Origin: Cladopsammia gracilis
Lineage: Eukaryota > Cnidaria > Anthozoa > Scleractinia > Dendrophylliidae
DNA: 64,000 nucleotides
NCBI GenBank assembly: GCA_022457155.1
Contig: JAJGOT010000340.1
Location: forward strand, 553,501 to 617,500
Direction of reading: 5' to 3'
Made by a program: the position numbers and the translations under genes. The notes under the pieces were generated by a model that did no database searches, was not told the DNA's origin, and saw only the letters and a list, made by a program, of their open reading frames with translations. Positions within the stretch are counted from its first letter, which is position 1. Each line of letters begins with the position of its first letter. This document shows, in pieces, positions 26,101 through 35,563 of the stretch.

Positions 26101-29100
26101 TGTAATTGGCCACAGAATAGACTATGATGGGGCAGGGGCTCTGAGAGGCCAGTGGCACATACCCAGCAAAAGTTGACCCAAGTACCCCCCTGGGGGGGGA
26201 GGGAGGAGGGGCGCAGGAGTCTGGGGCATGTCAGGTTAGGGTTAGGCTAGATCTGCCGCTGCTAATATTACAGTTTCCTTTGTAGGCCAGCACTAACGGT
26301 AATAACACCAAACCTTATTTTTGCCAAGATGGTCAGTACAATGACATGGCAACTCTGTTTTTCACTTCCCAAGAATCAGCCATCAGGCAGCTTTTTCATC
26401 TGGATGGTAAAATCATGCCTTATTATATTATAAGTCAAGAGCGGTTTTCGATTGAATGCCATAAAACCAAAACCAGTTAGTAATCACTCTCAACTGGCCA
26501 TTCAAAACAGATTCAGGCAATCCAATCGGAACTCGTAGCAAATACACGCACATAACCAGCACAATGCGCAGGAAAATGCATGCGGACAAGTCACAATTTG
26601 TTTTGGTTTAACTTTGAGAAAGTGGCATTAGAATAACCCTTTAAGCCCTAACATCAAAATTTAAATTATCATTTCTAGTCCTAAATATACATTTCCTATA
26701 AACATAGTGTGGAGAAATTGTTTGGATATCAAGAGAACTCATCTTGTGTGATCATCTCCTCAATTCTCATGACCTTTTTGATTGAAGAAATTTGAGGAGA
26801 AATTTGATGCTGATCACTCTAAGGGTTTAAAGGGTTTAAAGGGTTAAGCCAATCACAAAGTGTAGCAATGCAAACCAAAGCAATCATGAAATTATTGCAC
26901 TCTCTTTGCTTCCTGTAAGTACTTTTATACTGCATTGCTTAGTTTGGTTCCCGATTGTCTGATTGTTTGACAGGTGCATTCAGTTTGACATCACTGGGGA
27001 TTTTCTTTATCTGTTTCTACTTCCTGGCCTGTTGGACATATGGTGCAAGTGTTCCCAGCGGTCTGTTTGTGCCTTGTTTGTTATGCGGTGCTGCTTATGG
27101 CAGGTTTATTGGAGAATTGTGCAGGTATGTTCAACTTATTGTGCAGGAAACGCCTGGAAGAAATGTGGGGAGAAAGAGCTTGGTGGTCTGAGCTTGGGGG
27201 GAAGGGGGGTACTCAACAAAGGTTTGTACAGGGATGCTCTGCCCTGATGTCCAAACCCTAACCCTTTTATATACCATTTTTGACAGAAAAGGTAACCCTT
27301 TCATATATCTAGTTGACTTACATCCCTGACTTACATCTCTGACTTACATCCCTGACTTACATCCCTGACTTACATCCCTGATACATGCTGTAATGACAAA
27401 GGAAAACCAAAAGAAGCATTTTTGGTTTACATTTGAGCAGTGTTTACTCACTTTAATTTTTACTTCAGCATAAACCTTCAAAAACTTTTGTGACCTAAAT
27501 GGCAGTTTTCCCTACCCTTTTCAATACTTCAACTCATGAAATCCCTAGCCCTATATATACTCCAGCCTTAAAAAGGTACCCCTTTTGGGTGGAGCATCCC
27601 TGTATAGTCCATTATCGTGTTCGAACAACGCAATCCTAATTTCGTGTTGGTTGTCCTGTGGTTTATGTGCAGTAAAATTTGAGATTTTTGGTAGACGGTC
27701 TTCCAAATGGCTGCCTCTATTGGCTTTTTTCAGGGGCTCATTTCCGCCGGAAATTCCTTCAAACGCGTCTCCATAATCTGTGATTACTGCTAGTATATAG
27801 TGAGTACCCCTTCCCTGGTGGGTAAAGCACCAACCGTGTCAGCGACTTTGTGACTCAGGTGTGATTTTATCTTTTTGCCCCTTGCTTCCCACCATCTCAC
27901 ATAGCTAAATATCATATTAATTCTCCTGTTTCCTATAGTTTTCCTTGTCTTCCAGTTCCTATCCTTCCCACTAGTCCCTGACGGCCATGAAAGGCTGACC
28001 TGCTACTGTAACTACCAGACCAATAAAATGAAATCCCAATATGATGACTTGTTGACTTATGCCTAGTTTTAAATCAGACTTTTATTTTGTGACTTTGTGC
28101 ATGAAACTGTGTTTGATTGTACATGTAGGCTGTTGGGATATCAACACACATATCATGGGACATTTGCACTGATAGGAGCTGCGTCATTCTTGGGTGGAGT
28201 TGTGCGCATGACCATAAGTCTGACTGTGATCCTTATAGAATCCACCAATGAGATCAGCTATGGCTTACCAATCATGATTGCAATAATGGTTTGTATTTTG
28301 CTCTACATTGATTTACAAAGAGAGTCCATTTTGCTAATATGCATTTAAAGAGCCAGGTGATGTCAAACGTGTTTATTGAGAACATGAAAGTGATAACTGA
28401 GTGGGTCACTGAATGATGTTCAATGGTTTTTGTTAGCTGTTTATCTATTTGAAGGTTATCTCATTTTCCTGATTTTGCAAAATACAGTTCAACCTCTCGT
28501 AAGCAACCCTGACCACTTTTAACATTTGGTGATTTGACTGCCTGGGATGCCTGGCATATTTTCTGTTTCTTAATTTGTGCAGGTTGCTAAGTGGTCGGGA
28601 GATTTGTTTAATGAAGGACTTTATGACATTCACATCAAATTAAGGAGAGTTCCTCTTCTTGAATGGACGGCACCGCAGGAAATGTACAGGTAAGGTTCTA
28701 AAAAATCTCAGGACTCTCATTTCTTACTTGGGGTTGGGGTTGGGGGGGGGCTATGCATGTCTCTAGTCTGAATTTCAAAGTGTAGTTGTTAAACATGCCC
28801 AGAATGTTCAACTTAAACTCAAATCTGATTGGTCGCAATGCAATAACATTGTGCATGTCTCTAGTCTGAATTTCAAAGTGTAGTTGTTAAACATGCCCAG
28901 AATGTTCAACTTAAACTCAAATCTGATTGGTCACAATGCAATAACATTCCAGGGGTGTGCTTGGGGTTCACAGTTTCTTTTTTAAGCTACACTGTAAAAA
29001 TCTTGTTTTCTTTTTTCTACGCAGATTAAAAGCTTCTGATATCATGGAGTCGTGCTTGTCATACATCTACCCCCACACTAGAATTCACTCTATTGTCGGA

Positions 29101-32100
29101 ATCCTCAAAACTACAGCACACAATGCATTTCCTGTAGTGACTGTCTACAAAGACTCTCAAAAGGATGTCCATGAAAATAACCACGAGAGCCACATTGATA
29201 CCTCTAATGAGCGATTTGCTCGTACAACGACATTTTCCAGTGTAACGAGTGAGCAGAAGTTAAGGCGGCACTTAGGGAGTGGTGGAGAGAGTACATTAGC
29301 TCATAGAATAAGGACCTTGTCTGATGCTCGCTTGAGAAGCCAACATGTGGATATTAAAGGCAACAGACTAAAGAGTGACAGTGGTAAAGATTTTTTGACG
29401 TATTCTTCTTCTCTGCCTGGGCTTTCTAGTTTGATTAATGAAGATCCAGGGCAAGACAGAGTCATGATTGATGATGATGGTAAGAATAAGTAATATTCCA
29501 TTTATCATTTAGATTAACTGTTGTACGCACATGAAAAAGAAGTCTACTTTCTAGCGTTTTATGTACCGATTTCCTTAATAACAGCTGTCCTGTCACCCTC
29601 AAAAAATCGCCCAAAGGAATCCGTAATGACACAACTTTCAGCAAGCAATGTTGGTTTGGGATAATTGCCTCCATTGAATGAGTATGATTTTTGCTTTCGG
29701 GTTTGCCAAAAAATACATGTATAACAAACATCTCCTGGACAGAATTGAAATAAAATATAAGAACTCACTCTGACCAAGGGCTAGCACTCAACACGTCGGC
29801 TTTTGAATCTTTTTACAATGGCCAATAGAGGAGGCGTGGTGATCTAGTGGTTAGCACGTCGGACTTTCAACGTGAAGGTCGGTGGTTCGAGCCTGGTCTC
29901 TGCCATCATGTTGTTTCCTTAGACAAGAAACTTTACTCCACATTGTCTCTCTCCACCCAGGTGTATAAATGGGTACATTGCCAGTGTGTTGTTTCCTTAG
30001 ACAAGAAACTTTCCTTCACATTGTTTCTCTCCACACAGGTGTATAAATGGGTACATTGCCAGTGCATTGTTTCCTTATACAAAAAACTTTACTCCACATT
30101 GTCTCTCTCCACCCAGGTGTATAAATGGGTACATTGCCAGTGTGTTGTTTCCTTAGACAAGAAACTTTACTCCACATTGTCTCTCTCCACCCAGGTGTAT
30201 AAATGGGTACATTGCCAGTGTGTTGTTTCCTTAGACAAGAAACTTTGTTCCACATTGTCTCTCTCCACCCAGGTGTATAAATGGGTACATTGCCAGTGTG
30301 TTGTTTCCTTAGACAAGAAACTTTGCTCCATGTTGTCTCTCTCCACCCAGGTGTATAAATGGGCACCAGCAACATTATGCTAGGTGGTAACCAAGGGGGA
30401 ATAGTAATACTCTCAGTCGCTTCAATATGCTACAGAAACTGGGTTGATAAGCTCTCACTGGCAGTTGTGAGTCATTTGGCTTGTGAAGACTTTAATACCC
30501 ATGATGGCCAATAATATTTTACCTTATCAACTCAGTTATTGAAACCAAATTTTCATGTTTCACTCTGCCCTGACCAATACAACACCAAAGTTTCTTTTAT
30601 TAGAAACTAACCCCTTTATTCATTTAAATTAATTTCTTTCTAATTGTTTTTCAGATATCCATAACAGTGCATCTGTTCCAGGTTTTGGTGCTGAAAGAAG
30701 CCCGGAGGAAGATGAACTCCAGGCTTTAACGTTCCATGGGATCATCCTCAGGTCACAGCTGGTGACGCTGCTAAAGAAAAGAGTTTTTTACTCAGAGAAT
30801 AACCAGGTTATTTATTTTTTTCTGCTCCGTGTGATTTCAATTGAATTGAATTGTGTAATTCAACTATTGTAAGTGGTCCACTTATGTCCAGAAATGCATG
30901 TGCAGGTATTCTTTTATAACGAGTACTTCACATTTGACAGAGTTGTTTGTCGATTTAATATTACTTCAAATGTGACAAAATTTTGTGTGTTTTGGTGCAC
31001 TTTTATAGGTAAGGACACTTTGTGATGTCATTCATGGAGTAGCATGGCCACCTCTGCCTGCATTTTTGGACATATCTCCCTCTTTCCCCACCCTTCTGAA
31101 AATTCCAGTTTAGCCTCATACTTGAGGGTGGTAAGGGGGGGGGGGGGGTCTAGATCACGTTTCACGAAAAATAAAATTGTCATTTCACGTTTCACAGAGA
31201 ATAAAATGGCCATTTCACGAAAAGAAAAAAACATTCCTTACTTTTTGCTAATTAAATTACATCCAAAGTACAGCTTTGTTTGTTGTCTTCACCAACCGTC
31301 CACTCCTCGTTCTTCCTGATGTAAAAAGAAAGCTGAGTTCTTTGTTTTGCTGATGTTGTGTAAAATTACCTAGTAACCTTGTAGAGTGACCTGGGGTCCA
31401 GAATGACGATCAGTCATGTCATGCATTCATCACGCAATTTACCACCGGCGTAGTTAAACGCTTACTGGATAATTTTTTGGGAGGAAGAAAGAATCACGGT
31501 TTACAGTAGCATTTCACGAGAAAAAAACAACAGTCATTTTGCAGTGCTCATGAAAAAAAAGTCGATTCACGGTTTACGGGAATGTAACCAAATCATGTTT
31601 CACGAGAAAAAAAATAGCCATTTTACAATTCGAAATGGGAAAAAAAGGCGTTTCACAGATCACGAAAAAACCCTTTACTACCCTCATACTTTCCTTTGAA
31701 AGCTTATCTCTGTTATAATATTTTATTTTTAATGGTTAACATATGGTACTTTTATTTCCACTCCTCTTTTACTTGTTATAATACTTTCCTAATATTGCAT
31801 GCCAGAATCCTAATCGACTGGATCTAGATTTTGCAAGTATGACTGAGGAGTACCCAAGATTTCCTGACATTCATGATCTGCACATTGAATTTGAAGACCA
31901 GCAGAAAATTATGGTAAGTTTCCTTATAAAATTCATTAATAATTCATAAGGAAAATACAAAAGAAATGAATGTTTAATGAAGGTTTGTAAACCCCAATAC
32001 AGATCAACTGAGTTGATGAATTATTAAACAGTAGCATTAACTTTTGATACAGATCTCTGCTGAGCTAATTAGTATGCATTAACTTTTCATACAGATCTCT

Positions 32101-32231
32101 GCTGAGCTAATTAGTATGCATTAACTTTTCATACAGATCTCTACTCATTGTTTCATTTCATAAGTCAGATAAAATATTCGCGTCCGATCTGTATGGGCGT
32201 TTACAATGGCTCGCCTTCGGCTCGCCATTGT

Positions 32232-32263
<32 letters not shown>

Positions 32264-34066
32264 TATCTATCACTTGAAAGTTGGACATCGGTATGGAGTC
32301 AATCAGTCAGTCACTATGAGTGAGTTAGCTACAATCCCCGTCATATTTAGTTGGGACAAGTCACGCATAACACATATTTACCCTAACATTCGCCGTCCTT
32401 CCCTCCAATGTTGAATTTTGCGGCTTTGTGGTCATTAAATGGCAAACCAACATTGAGGAGGGAGAGAGAAGGCACGGAGACGCAATGTGTCCCAACAAAT
32501 GTGACGAGGATTGTAGGTAGTCAACCAGCATAAGCCAGTCAGAATGAGTCATCAGTATGGGTCAGTAATAAAGTTAGTTACTTGTCAGTGGACCAATACC
32601 TTTCTTTGGAGAGTAAGGCACGAAAAAAGACGCTTCTATTCAATTCTGACTTTTAATCAGCCAGCCTTTCAGGCATTCAGAAAGTCAGTCAGTCAGGCAA
32701 CTAGTGAGGCAGACCTTAAGTCAGACATCCAGTGAGTCATCAGTCAGGCAGCATTAGTCAGTATCTATCATAGCATCAGCCAGTATCAGTGAATCAGTCA
32801 GCCAAGCAAGCTGGCTGCAGTCAGTCAGTATGAATATGTCAGTCAGCCACCCAGTCAAGGAGTCAGTCAGATGTAGTCAATCTGTCAGCCAGTCATTTAG
32901 ACGGTATGAGTCATTCTGTCAGCCAATATGACTCAGTTTGAGCATAACAAATTATTGTTAATGATAACTTGTGAGCTATGATATTGTTGTAGGTGACAGT
33001 AGTATGTTAATTTTTACTTTATAGGATGTGACTCCTTACATGAACCCATGCCCTTATATGGTGTTTCCTTGGACCCCTGTGCCACTGGTGTTCAACTTGT
33101 TCAGGACAATGGGTCTGCGGCATTTGATAGTGATCAACACCAAGGGACAGGTAGGGTTTAGACCTGAAGTCAATATACAGCACTTTAGGCATGTCTGTGT
33201 TGTTACCTTTGAATTTCTTTTTTGGTCATGAAATTTCAAACCAGTTTAATTTGTAAAAAGTTTAAAAAATTGATCTGCATTATTATGCTATACATGGTTG
33301 TTTTGGATAAAATCCCATTCAAATTTTCATATGGTACTGTTTATTAATAGTGCACCTGGTGGTTCTAACTTTTGAGCTTGTGAATGAGATCGTAAACTGT
33401 TACCATTCAATTAAAAGCTATTGAGTAGTACTTAACTGTCCTTAATTTTAAATTGTTTTAATTCACACTACATATAAAGAAGAATAGGATATGGACATGT
33501 TACTGAGATGATTCAATTGCGGCCATTTTGTTTATTCCCATAATCAACGAGCATTATGCTTGCTTTTGCACAGGGAGCAAAGTAGCCAAATTTGACCTTT
33601 ACGCGTTCGATCTTTGAGCTTTATACACGTGCTGTGTCTTCCATTATTCGATCTGTTGTGTTCGAGTTTTTGCCCCAGCAGGACCCCAAGCGTAATCTTG
33701 CTGCGTAACGATCTTGTGGCGCCCACAGTCAGAAGGAAAGCTCCGATTACGCCTGAGGTCCCACTGGGGTGAAAAACAGACTCTAACATGTAAAGGTCAA
33801 ATTTGGCTCCTCAGCTCCGTGTCCCAAGCAATACTTAAGTGTATGATTTTTTTAAACTCTTTCACTGAACACAAAAAGAATGACCTTAAAAGCCGTCTAT
33901 AACACAATACAAGCAATTGAAGCTTATCACCTTAAAGCTGAGAACACTATGTGTGATAAATGATTTTGTCCTTGTTTTGTTTTTTCAGCTTGTAGGAATG
34001 ATAACAAGATACAATCTAACTCATGAATACATGGAGCATTGCCTGGAGAACATCACTTCAGACTAG
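8337..34066 (+). CDS. CLCN6: H+/Cl- exchange transporter 6 (ClC-6), complete, 23 exons
   Basis: Late-endosomal 2Cl-/H+ antiporter of the CLC family. Coding exons: 8337-8393, 10340-10405, 10514-10579, 12444-12510, 13468-13574, 14083-14139, 14722-14791, 18054-18121, 18869-18927, 19101-19147, 19395-19480, 19760-19873, 23016-23182, 24984-25074, 26286-26406, 26974-27124, 28129-28288, 28583-28689, 29025-29479, 30655-30806, 31806-31913, 33025-33150, 33989-34066. All introns are GT-AG and phases agree, giving 859 aa against about 869 in human. Visible motifs: SLDYD near the N-terminus, GSGIP (126-130), GKEGP with gating Glu about 170, [11 protein letters not shown] with the proton-pathway Glu about 236-237, VPSGLFVP, and two CBS domains (about 555-755 with a long variable insert, and 793-850). 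[16 protein letters not shown] and the TRYNLTHE tail favour ClC-6 over ClC-7. A luminal NNT sequon in exon 15 fits a glycosylated loop. Confidence in family and subtype is high; only the short first exon is less certain. Confidence 0.95.
8846..8944. repeat. (CATA)n microsatellite
   Basis: About 24 near-perfect tandem CATA units in CLCN6 intron 1, with one CACA variant near the end. It generates long meaningless open frames (Tyr-Val-Cys-Met or Ile-His-Thr-Tyr repeats) on both strands. Confidence 0.95.
9911..10116. mobile_element. MITE family A, copy 1 (CLCN6 intron 1)
   Basis: Inverted ends AGACCTCTTTAGCTTGTATG and its complement; next inside are TTTTGTTTTCCCA blocks. A second, better-preserved copy is at 25186-25385 in intron 14 of the same gene, in the same orientation and about 85-90% identical by eye. 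Non-coding. Confidence 0.8.
10724..11153. repeat. Cluster of (TAA)n microsatellites
   Basis: Three tracts of TAA/AAT repeats, the first running into an AAG tract (about 10724-10815, 10886-10904 and 11091-11153), are separated by AT-rich sequence with repeated 'AATAATAATAA...CTTTTATT' junctions. Such junctions are typical of tails of truncated non-LTR retrotransposons, so the cluster may mark several retroposition events in intron 3. Confidence 0.8.
11997..12163 (+). repeat. Interspersed repeat family B, copy 1
   Basis: Begins CTAGCAGTAATCACAGATTA and includes AATTTCCGGCGGAAATGAGC and a segment ending in AAATTAGGATTGC. A shorter copy is at 13082-13170 and an inverted copy at 27628-27793. All three are in introns of CLCN6. 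The palindrome TTTCCGGCGGAAA is a landmark. Non-coding DNA element of unknown superfamily. Confidence 0.8.
12601..12930 (+). mobile_element. Degenerate SINE split by an LTR
   Basis: Contains the block GTTTCCTTGGACTAGAAACT and CACAGTGTCTCTCCACC seen in the better-preserved SINE copies at 29826-30460 and 42480-42730, and ends with GTACCAGCAACATAATAGG. The SINE body is interrupted at 12710 by a 174-bp insertion (see next entry). Confidence 0.65.
12710..12883 (+). mobile_element. Probable solo LTR, 174 bp, with GGTAC duplication
   Basis: The insertion starts TGTAACAATA and ends TTTGAAACA, so it has the TG...CA ends of an LTR, and it is bounded by the 5-bp direct repeat GGTAC (12705-12709 and 12884-12888). 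It carries a TATATATAG box (about 12779-12787) followed by a possible polyadenylation motif TATTAAA. A solo LTR results from recombination between the two LTRs of a retrotransposon; 5-bp duplications suit Ty3/gypsy, BEL or copia. Strand is inferred from the TATA box. Confidence 0.7.
13082..13170 (+). repeat. Interspersed repeat family B, copy 2 (truncated)
   Basis: Matches the first ~90 bp of the copy at 11997-12163 with a few substitutions and stops after the A-rich tract and GGGCGGT. Confidence 0.75.
15094..15507 (-). mobile_element. 5'-truncated non-LTR retrotransposon with 14-bp target duplication
   Basis: The direct repeat CTGGCTGGGCAGTT flanks the insertion exactly (15080-15093 and 15508-15521). 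The left edge starts with a poly-T run, i.e. a poly-A tail on the - strand, so the element is a - strand retroposed copy of about 414 bp. The short - strand open frame at 15242-15433 is probably the decayed end of its reverse-transcriptase ORF; I cannot assign a clade. It sits within another repeat that contains TTCTGACAAATRGTR, in CLCN6 intron 7. Confidence 0.82.
16130..17020. repeat. Diverged ~230-bp tandem repeats
   Basis: AATGTCAACCAGAAAAGTCTT-like blocks recur at about 16157, 16387 and 16603 with matching following sequence (GCATCCAAA..TGAA, then CACAAAAR..GTGGAAA). A second pair, AAGGACAAAGTTCAACATTT, recurs at about 16756 and 16986. The spacing is about 215-230 bp throughout. No protein is encoded; this is probably the satellite-like interior of a larger transposon occupying CLCN6 intron 7. 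Confidence 0.65.
20081..20348. mobile_element. 268-bp MITE with TAA duplication (CLCN6 intron 12)
   Basis: The ends ACCAGAAACCCATAAGTGGG and its inverse are flanked by TAA (20078-20080 and 20349-20351). The arms continue as GTTGAAACATG. Its right edge and target duplication lie inside the 9-bp target duplication of the next element, so that element inserted at the very edge of this one. Confidence 0.8.
20355..21417. mobile_element. 1.06-kb DNA transposon with 9-bp target duplication (Mutator-like)
   Basis: Ends TAACCTGCGATCAGG and CCTGATCGCAGGTTA are exact inverses, and GGTTAAACG flanks the element (20346-20354 and 21418-21426). Purine-rich G/A-dense sequence follows the left end, and the mirrored pyrimidine-rich sequence precedes the right end. 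No transposase is recognisable; the open frames inside are short and unconserved by eye. The end sequence resembles that of the element at 35564-36937 (TA[AG]CCTG), which also has a 9-bp duplication, so they may share a transposase. Confidence 0.85.
21884..22017. mobile_element. CAGGGG-ended MITE (hAT-like)
   Basis: Starts CAGGGGCATAGCTAGG and ends CCTAGCTACACCCCTG, imperfect inverse. CAGGG-type ends are typical of hAT MITEs, which make 8-bp duplications; the flanks ATTTTCAC and TTTACATG agree only partly, so the duplication has decayed or the assignment is wrong. Confidence 0.55.
22400..22500 (-). repeat. Possible tRNA-derived SINE relic
   Basis: Read on the - strand, TAGCGTAGTGGGTAAATGA resembles a Pol III A box and CAGTTTGATTC, about 50 bp on, resembles a B box. 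The stretch does not fold as a whole tRNA. I take it as a decayed SINE head, with low confidence. Confidence 0.3.
23761..24950 (+). mobile_element. Repeat family C, copy 1, 1.19 kb with TTA duplication and nested insertion
   Basis: The ends AGGAGCTATGTCATGG and (inverse) AGGGGCTATATCGCC are flanked by TTA (23758-23760, 24951-24953). A segment of about 250 bp (about 23810-24060) is repeated in inverse orientation at about 50200-50430 in the intron before the last C8orf33 exon. A second foldback (24445-24834) is nested inside. No transposase seen; CLCN6 intron 13. Confidence 0.7.
24445..24834. mobile_element. MITE nested in repeat C
   Basis: Ends TCATGGTTCGTA and TACGAACCATGA are exact inverses, with CAG on each outer side. 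The interior repeats the phrase CTTGAAAAGTCCTTGAATTT many times in direct orientation, a simple internal tandem pattern. Confidence 0.7.
25186..25385. mobile_element. MITE family A, copy 2 (CLCN6 intron 14)
   Basis: 200-bp element with ends AGACCTCTTTAGCTTG and CAAGCTAAAGAGGTCT. Same family and orientation as 9911-10116. The centre holds CATAAATTATGCATAC, itself nearly palindromic. Confidence 0.82.
27189..27815. mobile_element. Composite element with GGGGGTACTC ends, interrupted by repeat B
   Basis: The left part carries GGGGGGTACTCAACA and GGGATGCTCTG; the right part carries the mirrored GGAGCATCCCTG and GAGTACCCC. A related right end (GGTACCACTTTCGGGCGGAGC) is at about 7987-8050. Between 27628 and 27793 an inverted copy of repeat B is inserted. 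Five 13-bp CTTACATCCCTGA units lie at about 27317-27380. Everything is in CLCN6 intron 16. Confidence 0.55.
27628..27793 (-). repeat. Interspersed repeat family B, copy 3 (inverted)
   Basis: Full-length reverse complement of the copy at 11997-12163, including TTTCCGCCGGAAA and the ATTACTGCTAG end. Confidence 0.8.
28756..28951. repeat. 98-bp tandem duplication
   Basis: The unit starting CATGTCTCTAGTCTG occurs twice head to tail (starts 28756 and 28854) and is almost identical, differing at a base in TTGGTCGCAA versus TTGGTCACAA. It lies in CLCN6 intron 18, so it is a recent local duplication. Confidence 0.85.
29826..30460 (+). mobile_element. tRNA-derived SINE containing six 78-bp tandem units
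   Basis: The head (about 29830-29900) has a Pol III A-box-like TGATCTAGTGGTTAGCACG and a B box GGTTCGAGCC in tRNA-like spacing, resembling a Glu-type tRNA. The body starts TTGTTTCCTTAGACAAGAAA and is repeated six times with exact 78-bp spacing (29911, 29989, 30067, 30145, 30223, 30301). The tail has ACCAGCAACATTATGC and CTCTCAGTCGCTTC. A single-unit copy is at 42480-42730. Because 78 is a multiple of 3 the array is open in frame for 178 codons, which is not a gene. CLCN6 intron 19. Confidence 0.85.
31123..31686. mobile_element. 564-bp MITE with TACT duplication, TTTCACG-rich interior
   Basis: Ends TGAGGGTGGTAAGGG and (inverse) TGAGGGTAGTAAAGGG are flanked by TACT (31119-31122 and 31687-31690). 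The interior is a degenerate array of TTTCACGAAAA / TTCACGGTTTACG phrases. Non-coding; CLCN6 intron 20. Confidence 0.72.
32036..32150. repeat. 41-bp tandem repeat
   Basis: Units ACTTTTGATACAGATCTCTG / ACTTTTCATACAGATCTCTG followed by CTGAGCTAATTAGTATGCATTA occur two and a half times with 41-bp spacing in CLCN6 intron 21. Confidence 0.85.
32186..32248. repeat. Near-perfect 63-bp palindrome
   Basis: GATCTGTATGGGCGTTTACA is followed by CAATGGC, CTCGCCTTCGGCTCG at the centre and the full inverse. Such extended hairpins with GCCTTCGGC cores are foldback elements; a similar GCCGAAGCCGAAGGC core is seen in the palindrome at 62244-62390. Confidence 0.8.
32645..32935. repeat. Degenerate GTCAGTCA array
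   Basis: Many irregular GTCA/GTCAGTCAGCCA units (e.g. AGTCAGTCAGTCAGGCA) cover about 290 bp of CLCN6 intron 21. The order is irregular, unlike a pure microsatellite, and no coding function is seen. Confidence 0.7.
33574..33818. mobile_element. 245-bp MITE in CLCN6 intron 22
   Basis: Inverted 28-bp ends GGAGCAAAGTAGCCAAATTT and GGAGCTGAGGAGCCAAATTT (read from the right), then GACCTTTA on both. No clean target duplication visible. Confidence 0.7.
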
Positions 34067-34379
34067 AAAACAATGTCTTTAATGGAAGAAGAAGAAGATC
34101 ATATTTTTCACTTTTTAGCTCAAAAGAAACCAAAATGAATGTATAAATACATAGTAGCAGATCCTCTTTTTTTATGTCCATAATGAATTTATTTTGAAGA
34201 ATGGGATATTTTATCTTAAATTATATGACACAGAAAGAAGTATTATTACTGTACAACTATACATGAAGAATTCCAAAATTAACAGCCCCCTTAAAATTAA
34301 TGTTAATTTTTAGACCTTTTCAGCATTAATTCCTGAAAGTACTGTGGCCACCCAAAAATAACAAACTTACTGATTTTAG

Positions 34380-35412
34380 AAAAAGATTTAGTTCAAAGAG
34401 ATTGGCCCAATATTAATGTAGCCAGAGCCCAACTTCATTGGCCCAGTATTAATGTAGCAGAGCCCAGCTTCATTGCCCAAATATTAATTTAGCGAAAGCC
34501 CTACTTCATTGGCCCAATGTTAATGTAGCCAGAGCCCAACTTCATTGGCCCAATATTAATGTAGCAAGAGGCCTACATCATTGGCCCAATATTAATGTAG
34601 TAGAGCCCAACTTCATAGGCCAAATATTAATGCAGCGAGAGGCCTACATCATTGGCCCAATATTAATATGGCCGAAGCCCAACTTCATTGGCCCAATATT
34701 CAGGTAGGCAAAGCCCTACATCATTGGCCCAATATTAATGTAGCCAAAGCCCAACTTCATTGGCCCAATATTAATGTAGCAGAGCCCAGCTTCATTGCCC
34801 CAATATTAATGTAGCCAGAGCCCCACATCATTGGCCCAATATTAATATAGCCAGAGCGCAACTTCATTGGCCCAATATTAATGCAGCCAGAGCCCTACAT
34901 TATTGGCCCAATATTAATATAGCCAGAGCGCAACTTCATTGGCCCAATATTAATGTAGCCAGAGCCCTACATCATTGGCCCAATATTAATATAGCCAGAG
35001 CGCAACTTCATTGGCCCAATATTAATGTAGCCAGAGCCCTACATCATTGGCCCAATATTAATATAGCCAGAGCCCAACTTCATTGACCCTATATTAATGT
35101 AGCCAGAGCCCTACATCATTGGCCCAATATTAATATAGCCAGAGCGCAACTTCATTGGCCCAATATTAATGCAGCCAGAGCCCCACATCATTGGCCAAAT
35201 ATTAATATAGCCAGAGCGCAACTTCATTGGCCCAATATTTATGCAGCCAGAGCCGTACATCATTGGTCCAATATTAATGTTGACAGAGTCCAGCTTCACT
35301 GGCCCAATATTCAGGTAGCCAGAGCCCTACATCATTGGCCCAATATTAATGTAGCCAGAGCCTAACATCATTGGCCCAATATTAATGCAGCCAGAACCCT
35401 ACAGCATTGGGC
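34380..35412. repeat. 36-bp minisatellite with a two-unit higher-order pattern
   Basis: About 28 units of roughly 36 bp built on CATTGGCCCAATATTAATGT plus AGCCAGAGCCC. In the middle part (about 34800-35220) two variants alternate, one with GAGCGCAACTT and TAATRCAG, the other with CCTACATCA and TAATATAG, giving a 72-bp period. The core GGCCCAATATTAATG contains the palindrome AATATT. It begins about 315 bp after the CLCN6 stop codon. The - strand open frame in it is a by-product. Confidence 0.92.
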
Positions 35413-35563
35413 CTGGCGCACGCTACTTGTTTACACGAGCGTAACACCGTGCTTATGCACCAATTCACGTTCTGTGAAAGGCACGGATTCCACGCAAAAG
35501 CACACGAGAAAAAAACCATAAAAGGCACAGACTAGGCACAGGTTCGGCACGTTTTACAGAATG

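Noticed and set aside
29830..29900. Functional tRNA gene
   Set aside because: A and B boxes are present, but the arms do not pair as a full cloverleaf and the sequence continues into a repeated SINE body.
29847..30383. 178-codon frame with six repeats of LSTQVYKW
   Set aside because: Produced by the 78-bp tandem units of a SINE; also open on the - strand. No gene features.
8337..34066. Assignment to ClC-7 (CLCN7)
   Set aside because: [42 protein letters not shown] and the final TRYNLTHE follow ClC-6 rather than ClC-7, and no separate Ostm1-type features apply.
35111..35299. Repetitive - strand frame with INIGPM units
   Set aside because: By-product of the 36-bp minisatellite.
34380..35412. 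CRISPR-like array
   Set aside because: The units are contiguous 36-bp tandem repeats with no unique spacers, in a eukaryotic genome.
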